The notes beneath the pieces were generated by a model, which ran no database searches, was not told where the DNA came from, and was given only the letters and a program-made list of their open reading frames with translations. From positions 1 through 8,302 of the forward strand of contig JBAZMD010000028.1 of assembly GCA_041649955.1 (NCBI GenBank): 8,302 nucleotides of DNA, in the 5' to 3' direction. Below are positions 1 through 7,000 of this stretch, one piece after another (the first letter of the stretch is position 1; every line of letters begins with the position of its first letter). A program made the translations under genes and the position numbers. Source of the stretch: JAQUPP01 sp041649955. Lineage in GTDB: Bacteria; Patescibacteriota; Patescibacteriia; UBA2591; JAQUPP01.

Positions 1-39
1 ATTTGAGTTTTCCACAGTTTGTCCCGCAAAATTATAAAA

Positions 40-1362
40 TCATATTTTTTTAAATTCTTCTTTTACCACCTCTCTGTCATCCCAAAAAATCTTGGTATTA
101 TTCTGACCCATAATGCATTGTTCGCATCCCTTGCCTGTTATTACTACCACATCTTTTTCTTGAGCCAAATTTAAAGCTTTTTTAATCGCTTCTCTCCGAT
201 CTAAAATTTTTAAAATTTTATCTTGATTTTTATTTTTAATTCCAAAAATTATTTCATCAATAATTTTTTCCGGATTTTCGTTATACGGATCTTCATTGGT
301 AATAATAATATTATCGCAATATTTTTCCGCCAGTTCGCCCAATTTAGGTCTTTTCCATTTATCTCGTCCCCCGCCGGCTGCGCCCAAGACGCAAATCAGC
401 TTGGAATTACCGATTAATGAATTTTTCAATGTTTTATAAACTTGTTCCAAGCTCTCCGGAGTATGAGCATAATCAACAATCACTTCAAATGGATGAGTAA
501 TTATTTTTTCCATCCGTCCGGGTATTAATTCAATTTCTTCCAATGCTTTTTGGCAAATTTCCAAACTCACTCCTTGAGACATCGCGACGCAAATTGCGGC
601 CAAAGAATTATAAACATTAAACTCTCCGGCTAGATGAACTTGGAATCTAGAATTTAGAATTTGGAATCTGGAATTATTTAAATCCAAACAGATATTTTCG
701 GCTTTAATAATTTTTACTCCTTCTAAATTCTTAATTCTATATTCTAGATTCTTAATTGTATAGCCATATTTTTCATCAGCCGGAAATTTTAAAAAATGTT
801 CAACATTTTCGTCATCCAAATTGGCAACAATCACCTTTTTAACCGTCTTGCCGTTAATTTTTTTATATTTTTTGGTTAAATTTTGAAAAAGCTTTTGTTT
901 TGCCTGGCGATATTTATCAAAACCGCCGTGAGATTCAATATGTTCCGGGCTGAGATTGGTAAAAACCGCCACATCATAATTAATTCCCAAATGGCGGCTT
1001 TGGATGATCCCTTCTGAAGAAGTTTCAATAATCGCATATTTAGAACCTGCTTTAAGCATTTTTTGAAGCATTTTTTGAAGAGCAAAACGGCCGAGCATGG
1101 TCATTTTTGTCTTATTAATCCACTCTTTTGAGCCGACTTTAAAATTAAAAGTTGTCGCCCAACCGCATTGATAACCGGCTTTTTCCAAAATCCGGCCGAC
1201 CAAATTAACTACGGTTGATTTGCCGGCCGTGCCGGTTATGCCGATAACAATCATTTTTTGGCTTGGCCGGTTATAAAAAAAAGCAGCCAATAAAGCCAAA
1301 GACTGATAATAAAAAGTAAGTAATTCTTTAGGAATAATTTTTTTAAGAATTGATTTCAACAT
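40..1362 (-). CDS. murE: MurE-like Mur ligase, short CPR form lacking the first domain
   Basis: Likely cytoplasmic ATP-dependent Mur ligase adding the third amino acid of the peptidoglycan stem peptide to UDP-MurNAc-L-Ala-D-Glu. Seen, numbered from the ATG at 1362 (440 aa): P-loop GTAGKST (44-50), ETSS (113-116), NLSPEHIESHG (136-146), the Lys of YRQAKQKLF (155, expected carbamylated), GEFNVYN (246-252), PGRMEKI (281-287), DYAHTPESLE (297-306), GRDKWKRP and GKGCEQ (410-415). The central ATPase and C-terminal domains are complete. The UDP-MurNAc-binding first domain is replaced by about 40 residues with a hydrophobic helix. The diaminopimelate motif DNPR reads EDPY (357-360), so the third residue cannot be predicted. 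An in-frame GTG at 1401 would add 13 residues, but it lies in the tRNA trailer helix; the ATG follows a TAAAAT box by 5 nt, so I prefer it. A 12-bp tandem duplication (about 1054-1080) encodes QKMLQKML. Last gene of the ybaK-scpAB-tRNA run; stop is TGA. Confidence 0.88.
   Translation of the reverse strand: MLKSILKKIIPKELLTFYYQSLALLAAFFYNRPSQKMIVIGITGTAGKSTVVNLVGRILEKAGYQCGWATTFNFKVGSKEWINKTKMTMLGRFALQKMLQKMLKAGSKYAIIETSSEGIIQSRHLGINYDVAVFTNLSPEHIESHGGFDKYRQAKQKLFQNLTKKYKKINGKTVKKVIVANLDDENVEHFLKFPADEKYGYTIKNLEYRIKNLEGVKIIKAENICLDLNNSRFQILNSRFQVHLAGEFNVYNSLAAICVAMSQGVSLEICQKALEEIELIPGRMEKIITHPFEVIVDYAHTPESLEQVYKTLKNSLIGNSKLICVLGAAGGGRDKWKRPKLGELAEKYCDNIIITNEDPYNENPEKIIDEIIFGIKNKNQDKILKILDRREAIKKALNLAQEKDVVVITGKGCEQCIMGQNNTKIFWDDREVVKEEFKKI
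643..751. repeat. imperfect inverted repeat inside murE
   Basis: Arms 643-662 and 732-751 are inverted copies matching at 18 of 20 positions, built on GAATCTAGAAT/TAGAATT units. Pairing continues weakly to about 674 and 720, mostly through G-U pairs in RNA. The arms encode similar low-complexity peptides (KNLEYRIKNLE and NSRFQILNSRF) on both sides of an ordinary stretch of the ligase. The arrangement looks like repeat DNA tolerated in frame. Confidence 0.65.
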
Positions 1363-1394
1363 AATTAATTTTAATGCCCTCAGCAGGAATTTCA

Positions 1395-1495
1395 CCCCCA
1401 CACCAATCCCCTCGACAGGAATCGAACCCGTATCTTAAGCTCCGGAAGCTTATGTTCTATCCGTTGAACTACAAGGGGGACGATTGGTGTGGGGG
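1395..1495. repeat. inverted repeat enclosing the tRNA gene (leader/trailer helix)
   Basis: Positions 1395-1407 (plus strand CCCCCACACCAAT) are a perfect 13-bp reverse complement of 1483-1495. In a precursor transcript the 5' leader would pair with the 3' trailer, including the discriminator base at 1407. This forms a GC-rich helix almost stacked on the acceptor stem, with only four unpaired leader bases (1479-1482) between. The trailer arm runs to within 33 nt of the murE ATG. Confidence 0.8.
1407..1478 (-). tRNA. tRNA-Arg (anticodon CCG)
   Basis: Complete 72-nt cloverleaf on the minus strand. Acceptor stem CCCCTTG pairs with CGAGGGG (one G-U pair), followed by discriminator A. Bases 8-9 are TA. 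The D stem is GTTC/GAAC, with GG in the D loop. Anticodon stem TAAGC/GCTTA encloses loop TTCCGGA, giving anticodon CCG, which reads CGG (Arg). The variable loop is 4 nt. T stem ACGGG/CCTGT encloses loop TTCGATT. CCA is not encoded (TTGG follows), so it must be added after transcription. It lies between scpB and murE on the same strand and is probably cut from a common or short dedicated transcript. A -10-like TATATT lies upstream at 1513-1518. C at position 1 is less usual than G. Confidence 0.95.
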
Positions 1496-1523
1496 CGTGC
1501 CTGCATTTCAACAATATACTAAA

Positions 1524-2126
1524 CTATAGAGTTTCTTCACTCGGCTCCTGCGGAAGTTCTGGATTTTTATTTAATTGTTCTTCGCCGGCTAAAGTTTGCA
1601 ATGGTATTTGACTGTTAAGTTTTTCGTAATTGGGCAAATCTTTAATATCCGTAATGCCCAAATGGCGAATAAAATCCAAGCTTATGTTATAAGCGCATTT
1701 TAAAGGATCCTTGCTTGATAAATCTTTATCAGAATCGCTTTCTATGACCAAGCCTCTTATTAAAAGATTTCGCAAAATAATCGCGCAGTTGACTCCTCTG
1801 ATTTGTTCCAATTCTCCCCTACTGATCGGACCGCGATAAGCGACAATTGCCAATGTTTCCAACGAGGCCGGCGTCAATTCTCTGGTTACTTCTTCTTTTA
1901 AAAATTTCTGAATAATCGCCGTGTTGTCCGGATTGGTAACCATTTGAAATTCTTTGCCGTCTTGAATTATTTTTATTCCGCCGTTTTTTTCATTATATTC
2001 TTTGACCAATTCTTCAAGCGCTTGGCTGACTTCTTCAATTTTCGCCTCAGTAATAACAGATATTTCCTTTTTGGTTAAAGGGCGGTTGGAAATAAAAATT
2101 AAACTTTCAATGGTTGATTTTAACAT
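1524..2126 (-). CDS. scpB: segregation and condensation protein B
   Basis: ScpB is the winged-helix kite subunit that dimerises, binds ScpA and regulates the SMC ATPase in chromosome compaction and segregation; it acts at the nucleoid. Seen: 200 aa, near the usual family length. An N-terminal winged-helix region (about 1-80) is followed by the family signature LTPASLETLAIVAYRGPISR (84-103) and ELEQIRGVN, then the second winged helix with LRNLLIRGLV (118-127). The usual Ser after GVN is Cys here. The tail (about 170-200) is polar and Pro/Glu-rich, probably disordered. ATG at 2126 lies 21 nt after the scpA stop with no Shine-Dalgarno; a TAAAAT box ends 9 nt before it, which may be chance in AT-rich DNA. 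Stop is TAG. The SMC gene itself is not in the window. Confidence 0.95.
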   Translation of the reverse strand: MLKSTIESLIFISNRPLTKKEISVITEAKIEEVSQALEELVKEYNEKNGGIKIIQDGKEFQMVTNPDNTAIIQKFLKEEVTRELTPASLETLAIVAYRGPISRGELEQIRGVNCAIILRNLLIRGLVIESDSDKDLSSKDPLKCAYNISLDFIRHLGITDIKDLPNYEKLNSQIPLQTLAGEEQLNKNPELPQEPSEETL

Positions 2127-2147
2127 ATTTACTTGATTTTAATATTA

Positions 2148-2852
2148 TTAAGCTTGCTGCTCTGTTTTGGTAACAATAATTTCACTGAATAATCCTTTTT
2201 GATCAACAATAATCATTTTTCTTTTTACCAAATCCAAAAGCGCCAAAAATATAACCACTTTTTCTATTTTTTCTTTTTGATCAATAAAATTATTTAAAAT
2301 AACTCTTTGGCTGGATGAAACCAGATTAAACAATTCATTAATTTTTTCTTTTAAGGAAATAACCTGATGCTTGATGGTTTTTTGGGCTAATTTTATCTGG
2401 AATAAAATCGTTTCCAGGACATTTTTAAATGATCTTTCCAGCATTTTAACCGTTATTTTCGTATTCAACGATGTTTGAGGAATCATATTTAAAGGAATTT
2501 TATCCCGATAAAAAGCGTAATGGCCCTTGGCGATAATTTTTCCTATTTTCTGCGAGGCATTATGAAATTCTTTGTAAATTTTCAATTGACCCACCAAATC
2601 TCCTCCTTCTTCCTCTTCTAAAATTGAACCGGGAATCAATAATTTTGATTTAATCAAAAGAAGTTTAGAGGCGATATCTAAAAAATCCGCCAATTCTTCC
2701 CAATTTATTTCAATGGTATTGGTTAAATAAGTGACGAATTCATCAGTCACCTTGGCCAAAGAAATGTCAGTAATATCCATTTTTTCCTTTTCAATCAAGC
2801 GAAGCAGCAAATCAAACGGCCCTTCAAATTCATTAACTTTAATATTATACAT
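2148..2852 (-). CDS. scpA: segregation and condensation protein A
   Basis: ScpA is the kleisin that bridges the SMC head and neck and carries the ScpB dimer in bacterial condensin. Seen: 234 aa. The N-terminal kleisin helix signature is NEFEGPFDLLLRLIEKEKMD (7-26), followed by DISLAKVTDEFVTYL. A conserved hydrophobic helix is ADFLDIASKLLLIKSKLLIP (55-74). A Glu-rich linker (79-83) and a variable middle come before the C-terminal winged helix with FLALLDLVKRK (202-212) and FSEIIV. Start is ATG at 2852, 10 nt after the ybaK stop, so translation is probably coupled to ybaK. No clear Shine-Dalgarno is visible. It is directly followed by scpB, the usual pairing across bacteria. Stop is TAA. Confidence 0.95.
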   Translation of the reverse strand: MYNIKVNEFEGPFDLLLRLIEKEKMDITDISLAKVTDEFVTYLTNTIEINWEELADFLDIASKLLLIKSKLLIPGSILEEEEGGDLVGQLKIYKEFHNASQKIGKIIAKGHYAFYRDKIPLNMIPQTSLNTKITVKMLERSFKNVLETILFQIKLAQKTIKHQVISLKEKINELFNLVSSSQRVILNNFIDQKEKIEKVVIFLALLDLVKRKMIIVDQKGLFSEIIVTKTEQQA

Positions 2853-2862
2853 AGAAAATTTT

Positions 2863-3366
2863 CTACTTCTTCTGGCTAAAACTGCCCTTAATCGGTTCTT
2901 CTAATTTAATAAAATCTTTAATGGAAATTTTAAGAGATACATTATGATCGCCGCCACTGACCAAAACTTTTTTTTGTTTTAAAACAATATTATCCGCGAA
3001 AACCGGCAAATTCAACAATTTGCCAAATGGCGGCACGGCTCCCAATTTGCCGATTTTAATATTCTTTTTCATCCAAGCTTCTTTGACAAAGTCCATTTTT
3101 TTAACGCCTTTTAATCCTTGTTTTTTGCGGAGACCATTCATTAAATTTTTGAATTTGGCTTTATCAAAATTTTTATTCGGCGGAAGCAAAATCAAAACAT
3201 GCTCATTATCAATATTAAAAATCAATGTTTTAACCGCTTCTTCCGGTTTTTTTAAATGCAAGGTTTGAACCAAATCCCAAGCCGTAAAAACCGGCCGATG
3301 TTCAATCGCTTCATATTTAATTTTGTTTTTTTCAAGATAAGAAAGAATTTGTTTTGGAATCGCCAT
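2863..3366 (-). CDS. ybaK: YbaK/EbsC-type aminoacyl-tRNA deacylase
   Basis: Trans-editing deacylase fold that hydrolyses mischarged aminoacyl-tRNA (Cys-tRNA-Pro in well-studied YbaK, Ala-tRNA-Pro in ProX-type relatives) in the cytoplasm. Seen: 167 aa, a single-domain protein of normal length. VKTLIF at 45-50 includes Lys46, the position of the essential lysine in E. coli YbaK. GAVPPFGK (109-116) is the conserved loop near the active site, and VSGGDHNVSLKIS (136-148) closes the fold. The substrate cannot be fixed from sequence. First gene of the ybaK-scpA-scpB run; the functional link with ScpAB is unclear and may be simple gene packing. ATG at 3366 has no Shine-Dalgarno; a TAAAAT box ends 6 nt upstream, suggesting a leaderless start. 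Stop is TAG. Confidence 0.9.
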   Translation of the reverse strand: MAIPKQILSYLEKNKIKYEAIEHRPVFTAWDLVQTLHLKKPEEAVKTLIFNIDNEHVLILLPPNKNFDKAKFKNLMNGLRKKQGLKGVKKMDFVKEAWMKKNIKIGKLGAVPPFGKLLNLPVFADNIVLKQKKVLVSGGDHNVSLKISIKDFIKLEEPIKGSFSQKK

Positions 3367-3372
3367 AAATTT

Positions 3373-3378
3373 ATTTTA
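3373..3378 (-). promoter_or_regulatory. candidate -10 box for ybaK-scpAB (leaderless)
   Basis: TAAAAT on the minus strand, placed so that transcription starting 7 nt downstream would begin at the A of the ybaK ATG. The region upstream is T-rich and has no convincing -35. The box could be a chance match in AT-rich DNA. Confidence 0.35.
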
Positions 3379-3391
3379 ATTAATTATTTTC

Positions 3392-3426
3392 TAAAAAATA
3401 AAAAAGCACCCAATTTAGCCGCTTCT
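3392..3426 (-). terminator. weak candidate terminator after the VirD4-like gene
   Basis: On the minus strand AGAAGC (3421-3426) can pair with GCTTTT (3402-3407; six pairs including one G-U) across a 13-nt loop, followed by a T-rich run down to 3392. It sits 54 nt past the ATPase stop and just upstream of the ybaK -10 candidate, a sensible place for a terminator. The stem is short. Confidence 0.35.
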
Positions 3427-3479
3427 AAAAATCTATCAATAACAATTGAAAAGTGACATGTGATAAAATTATATTCCTT

Positions 3480-5024
3480 CTACTTTTTAAAAGGTATTGG
3501 GCCCCGCTTAATCGCTTCATTAAAGGGAGTATTATTCCGCGGTTGAGATTGAAAAACTTGCCGATTTTTTTTCAAACAATCTTTGCAATAAATCGGCCTG
3601 ATGCCATCCGGAACAAATGGAACATAAACGGTTTTGCCGCAGCCATTGCAAACAGCTTCATATTTATCAACCTTTGATTCTTGAGATAAAGTTTGGCCGG
3701 CAGCAAGAACGCCGCTCCAGCGCATTATTTTTTCTTCAACCTGTTTTCTCGGTTCGGTATATCGTTCGCGGGAAACTCTGATAATTTTTTCTTTATTATC
3801 TTCTACAATAGAAAGCGGAGGTAAAGTAGCGGCGGAAAAAGGCTCGGAAGTGATGCCGTTAATCATTAATTTAACGTAAATATTATATTTATCCAAATCA
3901 ACCAAATCAGTTTCTTCAAAACGAGGAGCAAATTCTTTGGCTAAAAATTCCGCGTCTTCAGCGCCAACCCTGAAAATAACCATTGTGCCGACATTGCCGA
4001 ATACGGCATCTCGCACTTTACTGGAAGTTTCAGTGGCCAATTGGCCGATATATTGATGAGCAATAACCAAGTTGAGATGATATTTTCTGGCCTCGGAAAG
4101 AATATTGGCAAAAGAATCAGTGGCAAAATTTTGAAATTCATCAACATAAAGATAAAAATCATGGCGCTCTAATTCGGAAATATTGATTCTGCTCATTGCC
4201 GCCAATTGAATTTTTGTAATCATCATCGCGCCTAAAAGCGACGAAGCGTCTTCGCCGATTCTGCCTTTTGAAAGATTCATTATTAAAATTTTCTTTTCAT
4301 CCATTATCTGCCGCAAGTCAATTTTTGATTTTATCTGACCGACAATATTTCTAATTAAAGCCGTGGAAAGAAATTGTCCGACTTTATTTTGAATTGGAGC
4401 AATGGCCTCGGCCCTTAAACGATCGGGATATTTCGGATATTCATCCAGCCAAAAAGCCTTAACCACAGGATCGCTTAATTGATCAACCACTTTGCCGCGA
4501 AATTCTTTATCAACCAAAATACGCATAATTCCGAGCAAGGTGCTGCCCGGATATTCCAAAAGCGCCAAAATGGCGTTTCTTAAAACATATTCCAATCTCG
4601 GGCCCCAAGAGTCGGCCCAAATTTTCTTAAAAATTCCAATCAAACCCGAAGCGACCAAATGCCGTTCCCCTGTTTCAACTCTTTCTAAAATATTAAAAGC
4701 AAACGGAAATTCATAATCCGCCGGATTAAAATAAACCGTATCGTTAATGCGATTAGCCGGAATAAATTCCAATGCTTTTTCGGCCAAGTCGCCATGAGGA
4801 TCAACAATCGCCACGCCATGTCCGGCGATAATATCCTGATATATCATATTTTCCAGCACGGTTGACTTGCCTACTCCGGTTTTGCCGACAATATACATAT
4901 GCCGGCGCCGATCGTCGGTTCTAATGCCAAATTTTTGTCTTCTACTGCGATAATTCGTTTCCGCAAATAAAATAACTTCATCTTCAATTTCTTTCTTTTG
5001 TATTTTATCTTGTTCGGATTCCAT
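3480..5024 (-). CDS. VirD4/TraG/HerA-type ATPase with C-terminal zinc ribbon
   Basis: RecA-fold translocation ATPase of the FtsK-HerA superfamily, closest in style to type IV coupling proteins (VirD4/TraG, TraM-recognition type). These form hexamers that pump DNA or protein substrates. Seen (514 aa): Walker A GKTGVGKST (47-55), VDPHGDL (74-80), Walker B YLYVDEFQNF (291-300) with Asp295-Glu296, an AHQ sensor-like motif (322-324), and VFGNVGTMVIFRVG (341-354). A zinc ribbon follows: CNGC (459-462) and CKDC (480-483), around VPFVPDGIRPIY. Not seen: the N-terminal transmembrane helices of classical VirD4, so the protein is predicted soluble or recruited by a partner. No relaxase, VirB4 or pilus gene is in the window, so conjugation, DNA uptake or another role remains open. 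ATG at 5024 sits at a strong extended -10 promoter. Stop is TAG. Confidence 0.85.
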   Translation of the reverse strand: MESEQDKIQKKEIEDEVILFAETNYRSRRQKFGIRTDDRRRHMYIVGKTGVGKSTVLENMIYQDIIAGHGVAIVDPHGDLAEKALEFIPANRINDTVYFNPADYEFPFAFNILERVETGERHLVASGLIGIFKKIWADSWGPRLEYVLRNAILALLEYPGSTLLGIMRILVDKEFRGKVVDQLSDPVVKAFWLDEYPKYPDRLRAEAIAPIQNKVGQFLSTALIRNIVGQIKSKIDLRQIMDEKKILIMNLSKGRIGEDASSLLGAMMITKIQLAAMSRINISELERHDFYLYVDEFQNFATDSFANILSEARKYHLNLVIAHQYIGQLATETSSKVRDAVFGNVGTMVIFRVGAEDAEFLAKEFAPRFEETDLVDLDKYNIYVKLMINGITSEPFSAATLPPLSIVEDNKEKIIRVSRERYTEPRKQVEEKIMRWSGVLAAGQTLSQESKVDKYEAVCNGCGKTVYVPFVPDGIRPIYCKDCLKKNRQVFQSQPRNNTPFNEAIKRGPIPFKK

Positions 5025-5031
5025 GGTAAAT

Positions 5032-5059
5032 AGTATAGCAAAAATATTAAAAACTTCAA
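5032..5059 (-). promoter_or_regulatory. extended -10 promoter of the VirD4-like gene (leaderless)
   Basis: Minus strand: TTGAAG (5054-5059), a 16-nt spacer, then TGCTATACT with TATACT at 5032-5037, an extended -10. The ATG at 5024 is 7 nt past the box, so the transcript would have at most one leader base. No Shine-Dalgarno is present. This is the best sigma-70-like promoter in the window. Confidence 0.6.
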
Positions 5060-5073
5060 GTGCTTAACTATTA

Positions 5074-6171
5074 CTAAATCGTCTTTCTGTTTCTGTCGGA
5101 TTTAATGATTAAGGAAACGATAAAACCGCCAACCAGAACGGCTAAAATAATAATAGTTAAAATTTTCCCTTTTGTTCTTAAAAATAAAGCAGTCAAGCCG
5201 AAAATCAAGGCAACCAGCCAATAAAAAATAACTATTTTGCGCTGCGGCCAGCCCAAATCAAGCAAACGAAAATGAAGATGGTTTTTATCGCCAAAAAACG
5301 GCGAACGGCGTTCTTTAAAAACTCTTTGAATAATAACACCGATTAAATCTATTATGCCAATACCCAAAACCAGAAAAGTGGTGGCCATTTTGCTGCCGGA
5401 AATTATGGAAAGCACGCCCAAAATAAATCCGCAAAACAAACTGCCGCCTTCGCCCAAAAAAATCTTAGCCGGATTAAAATTAAAAAATAAAAAACCGAGC
5501 ACCGCGCCGGAAAAAATCATGGCCATTATTCCAACTTCTGGCAGAAAAAATTTGGTCAAGAAACAAAGCCCGGCAATAACCAATCCGCCGATAACAGTTA
5601 AACCGGAAACCAAACCATCTAATCCGTCCATTAATTTAGTGGCATACATTAAAATCATCAGCCAGAGAAAAGTTATCAGATCCGCCCAAGGCGAAAAATA
5701 ATAAGGCATGCCGTGAATTCTGATGATTTCAATTTTAGGTTGGTCAAAATGCAAATAGCCGGAACCGAATGGATTATTGATATAGTTAATACCAATGCCG
5801 CTGCAAATTATAATCAAACAAGCCAAAACCGGCCAAATAATCTGTTGTTTCGGTTTTAAATGATATTTGTCATCTAGAAAACCGCCGAGCATTAAAATAA
5901 AACCCGCCAAACCCAAACCGATTAAATGTTTTGATTGAACCAATTTATGCGGCCAAAAATCAGATTTAAAAACAATAAATAAAATCAGAAAAAAAGCGAA
6001 AAAAATAGCCATGCCGCCTAAAAGCGGGATGGGTTTTTTGTGAATTTTACGATCAGCTGACTGCGGCAAATCAACAATTTTGAATTTCAAAGCTATTTTG
6101 CGGACAAAAAAAGTCAAAATAGCGGAAAAAACAGCGGAAAGAATAAAAATGTTGATTAAAACACTTGACAT
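5074..6171 (-). CDS. WecA/MraY-family polyprenyl-phosphate sugar-1-phosphate transferase
   Basis: Integral membrane GT4 enzyme that moves a sugar-1-phosphate (typically GlcNAc-1-P or MurNAc-pentapeptide-P) from UDP to undecaprenyl phosphate, the first step of a cell-surface glycan or peptidoglycan. Seen, numbered from ATG 6171 (365 aa): about ten hydrophobic segments; DRKIHKKPIPLLGG (40-53); GGFLDDKYHLKPK with Asp100-Asp101; TKLMDGLDGL (178-187); FNFNPAKIFLGEGGS (231-244); RSPFFGDKNHLHFRLL (289-304). The HLHFR ending and absent MraY-type HHH motif favour a WecA/TagO-like role over MraY. Oddities: the usual Asp of MGDxGS is Glu241, and the usual Asn before LxDGLDG is Thr178. A TTG at 6177 is an alternative start; I prefer the ATG. 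The gene lies 49 nt before the ATPase, which has its own promoter. Stop is TAG. Confidence 0.88.
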   Translation of the reverse strand: MSSVLINIFILSAVFSAILTFFVRKIALKFKIVDLPQSADRKIHKKPIPLLGGMAIFFAFFLILFIVFKSDFWPHKLVQSKHLIGLGLAGFILMLGGFLDDKYHLKPKQQIIWPVLACLIIICSGIGINYINNPFGSGYLHFDQPKIEIIRIHGMPYYFSPWADLITFLWLMILMYATKLMDGLDGLVSGLTVIGGLVIAGLCFLTKFFLPEVGIMAMIFSGAVLGFLFFNFNPAKIFLGEGGSLFCGFILGVLSIISGSKMATTFLVLGIGIIDLIGVIIQRVFKERRSPFFGDKNHLHFRLLDLGWPQRKIVIFYWLVALIFGLTALFLRTKGKILTIIILAVLVGGFIVSLIIKSDRNRKTI

Positions 6172-6226
6172 AAACAATCAATTAAATTAAAAGATTAAAA
6201 ATCAAAATGGAAAATGACAGTGTAAA

Positions 6227-6360
6227 ATTGACCTAATTAACCTAATTTCTAATTTCTAAACAATGACTTAAGCTCCAAACCCCAATTCTTAATGCAATTT
6301 ACAAAAAATTAAATAATTTTTGGTCATTGGGATTTATTTAGGTCAATTAGAAATTAGGAA

Positions 6361-6365
<5 letters not shown>
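6227..6365. repeat. palindromic intergenic repeat cluster between ruvX and the GT4 gene
   Basis: Arms 6241-6260 and 6346-6365 are inverted copies with 18 of 20 matches, made of CCTAATTTCTAATTTCTAA units. An inner pair CAATGAC (6261-6267)/GTCATTG (6323-6329) and a small AT hairpin (6304-6321, loop AAAT) nest inside. A further CCTAATTAA unit lies at 6232-6240. The right arm ends within the last codons of ruvX and includes its TAA. The style resembles short dispersed repeats of CPR genomes. It may fold in the ruvX 3' UTR. Confidence 0.65.
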
Positions 6366-6762
<397 letters not shown>

Positions 6763-6768
6763 TTTATC

Positions 6769-6797
6769 ATTTTAACATAAAAACATTGCAACAGCAA
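6769..6797 (-). promoter_or_regulatory. candidate leaderless promoter of ruvX
   Basis: Minus strand: TTGCTG (6792-6797), a 17-nt spacer, then TAAAAT (6769-6774). The ATG at 6762 begins 7 nt past the box, where transcription would be expected to start. No Shine-Dalgarno is present. Confidence 0.5.
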
Positions 6798-6822
6798 CCC
6801 TATTATTAGGCTTCATCAGAGA

Positions 6823-6878
6823 ATAAATTTAGTACACTAATTTTTCACGGCCGTGAAAAATTAGTGTACTAAATTTAT
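6823..6878. repeat. perfect 56-bp palindrome with no spacer
   Basis: The 28-nt arm 6823-6850 is an exact reverse complement of 6851-6878, centred on CGG|CCG. Symmetry stops sharply on both sides. Each arm also holds a smaller near-palindrome, TTAGTACACTAA. It lies between the surface-protein terminator and the ruvX promoter; its centre is about 88 bp upstream of the predicted ruvX start. In DNA it could extrude as a cruciform or bind a dimeric protein; in RNA it would be a very long hairpin. The function is unknown. Confidence 0.95.
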
Positions 6879-6892
6879 CTTAATAGAAACAT

Positions 6893-6926
6893 CAAAAACA
6901 AGAGAGCCTCTTACGAGGCTCTCTTG
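6893..6926 (-). terminator. intrinsic terminator of the surface-protein gene
   Basis: Perfect 12-bp stem (6899-6910 with 6915-6926), a 4-nt loop (GTAA on the minus strand), then TTTTTGAT. It is a classic intrinsic terminator for minus-strand transcription, 74 nt past the TAG at 7001. Confidence 0.88.
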
Positions 6927-7000
6927 CGTCAGGGCGAAAACTTTTATTGTCCTCCCCTGTTTGAATCGTTTAAACGCTCCGATTAAAACGTTATCTATAA

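Noticed and set aside
7..20. DnaA-box-like TGTGGAAAA on the minus strand downstream of murE
   Set aside because: It is a single copy with one mismatch to the consensus and no cluster or AT-rich unwinding element; not enough to call an origin.
40..42. TGA recoded as Gly (code 25) at the murE end
   Set aside because: The frame would stay open to the window edge, but the major genes contain no in-frame TGA, so TGA is most simply a stop.
1363..1401. GTG at 1401 as the murE start
   Set aside because: It would put the first codons in the tRNA trailer helix, and the extra residues match no expected Mur ligase segment; the ATG at 1362 is better placed.
5354..5701. Plus-strand open frame of 115 codons
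   Set aside because: It lies fully antisense to the well-supported GT4 gene and has no family features; it is a shadow frame.
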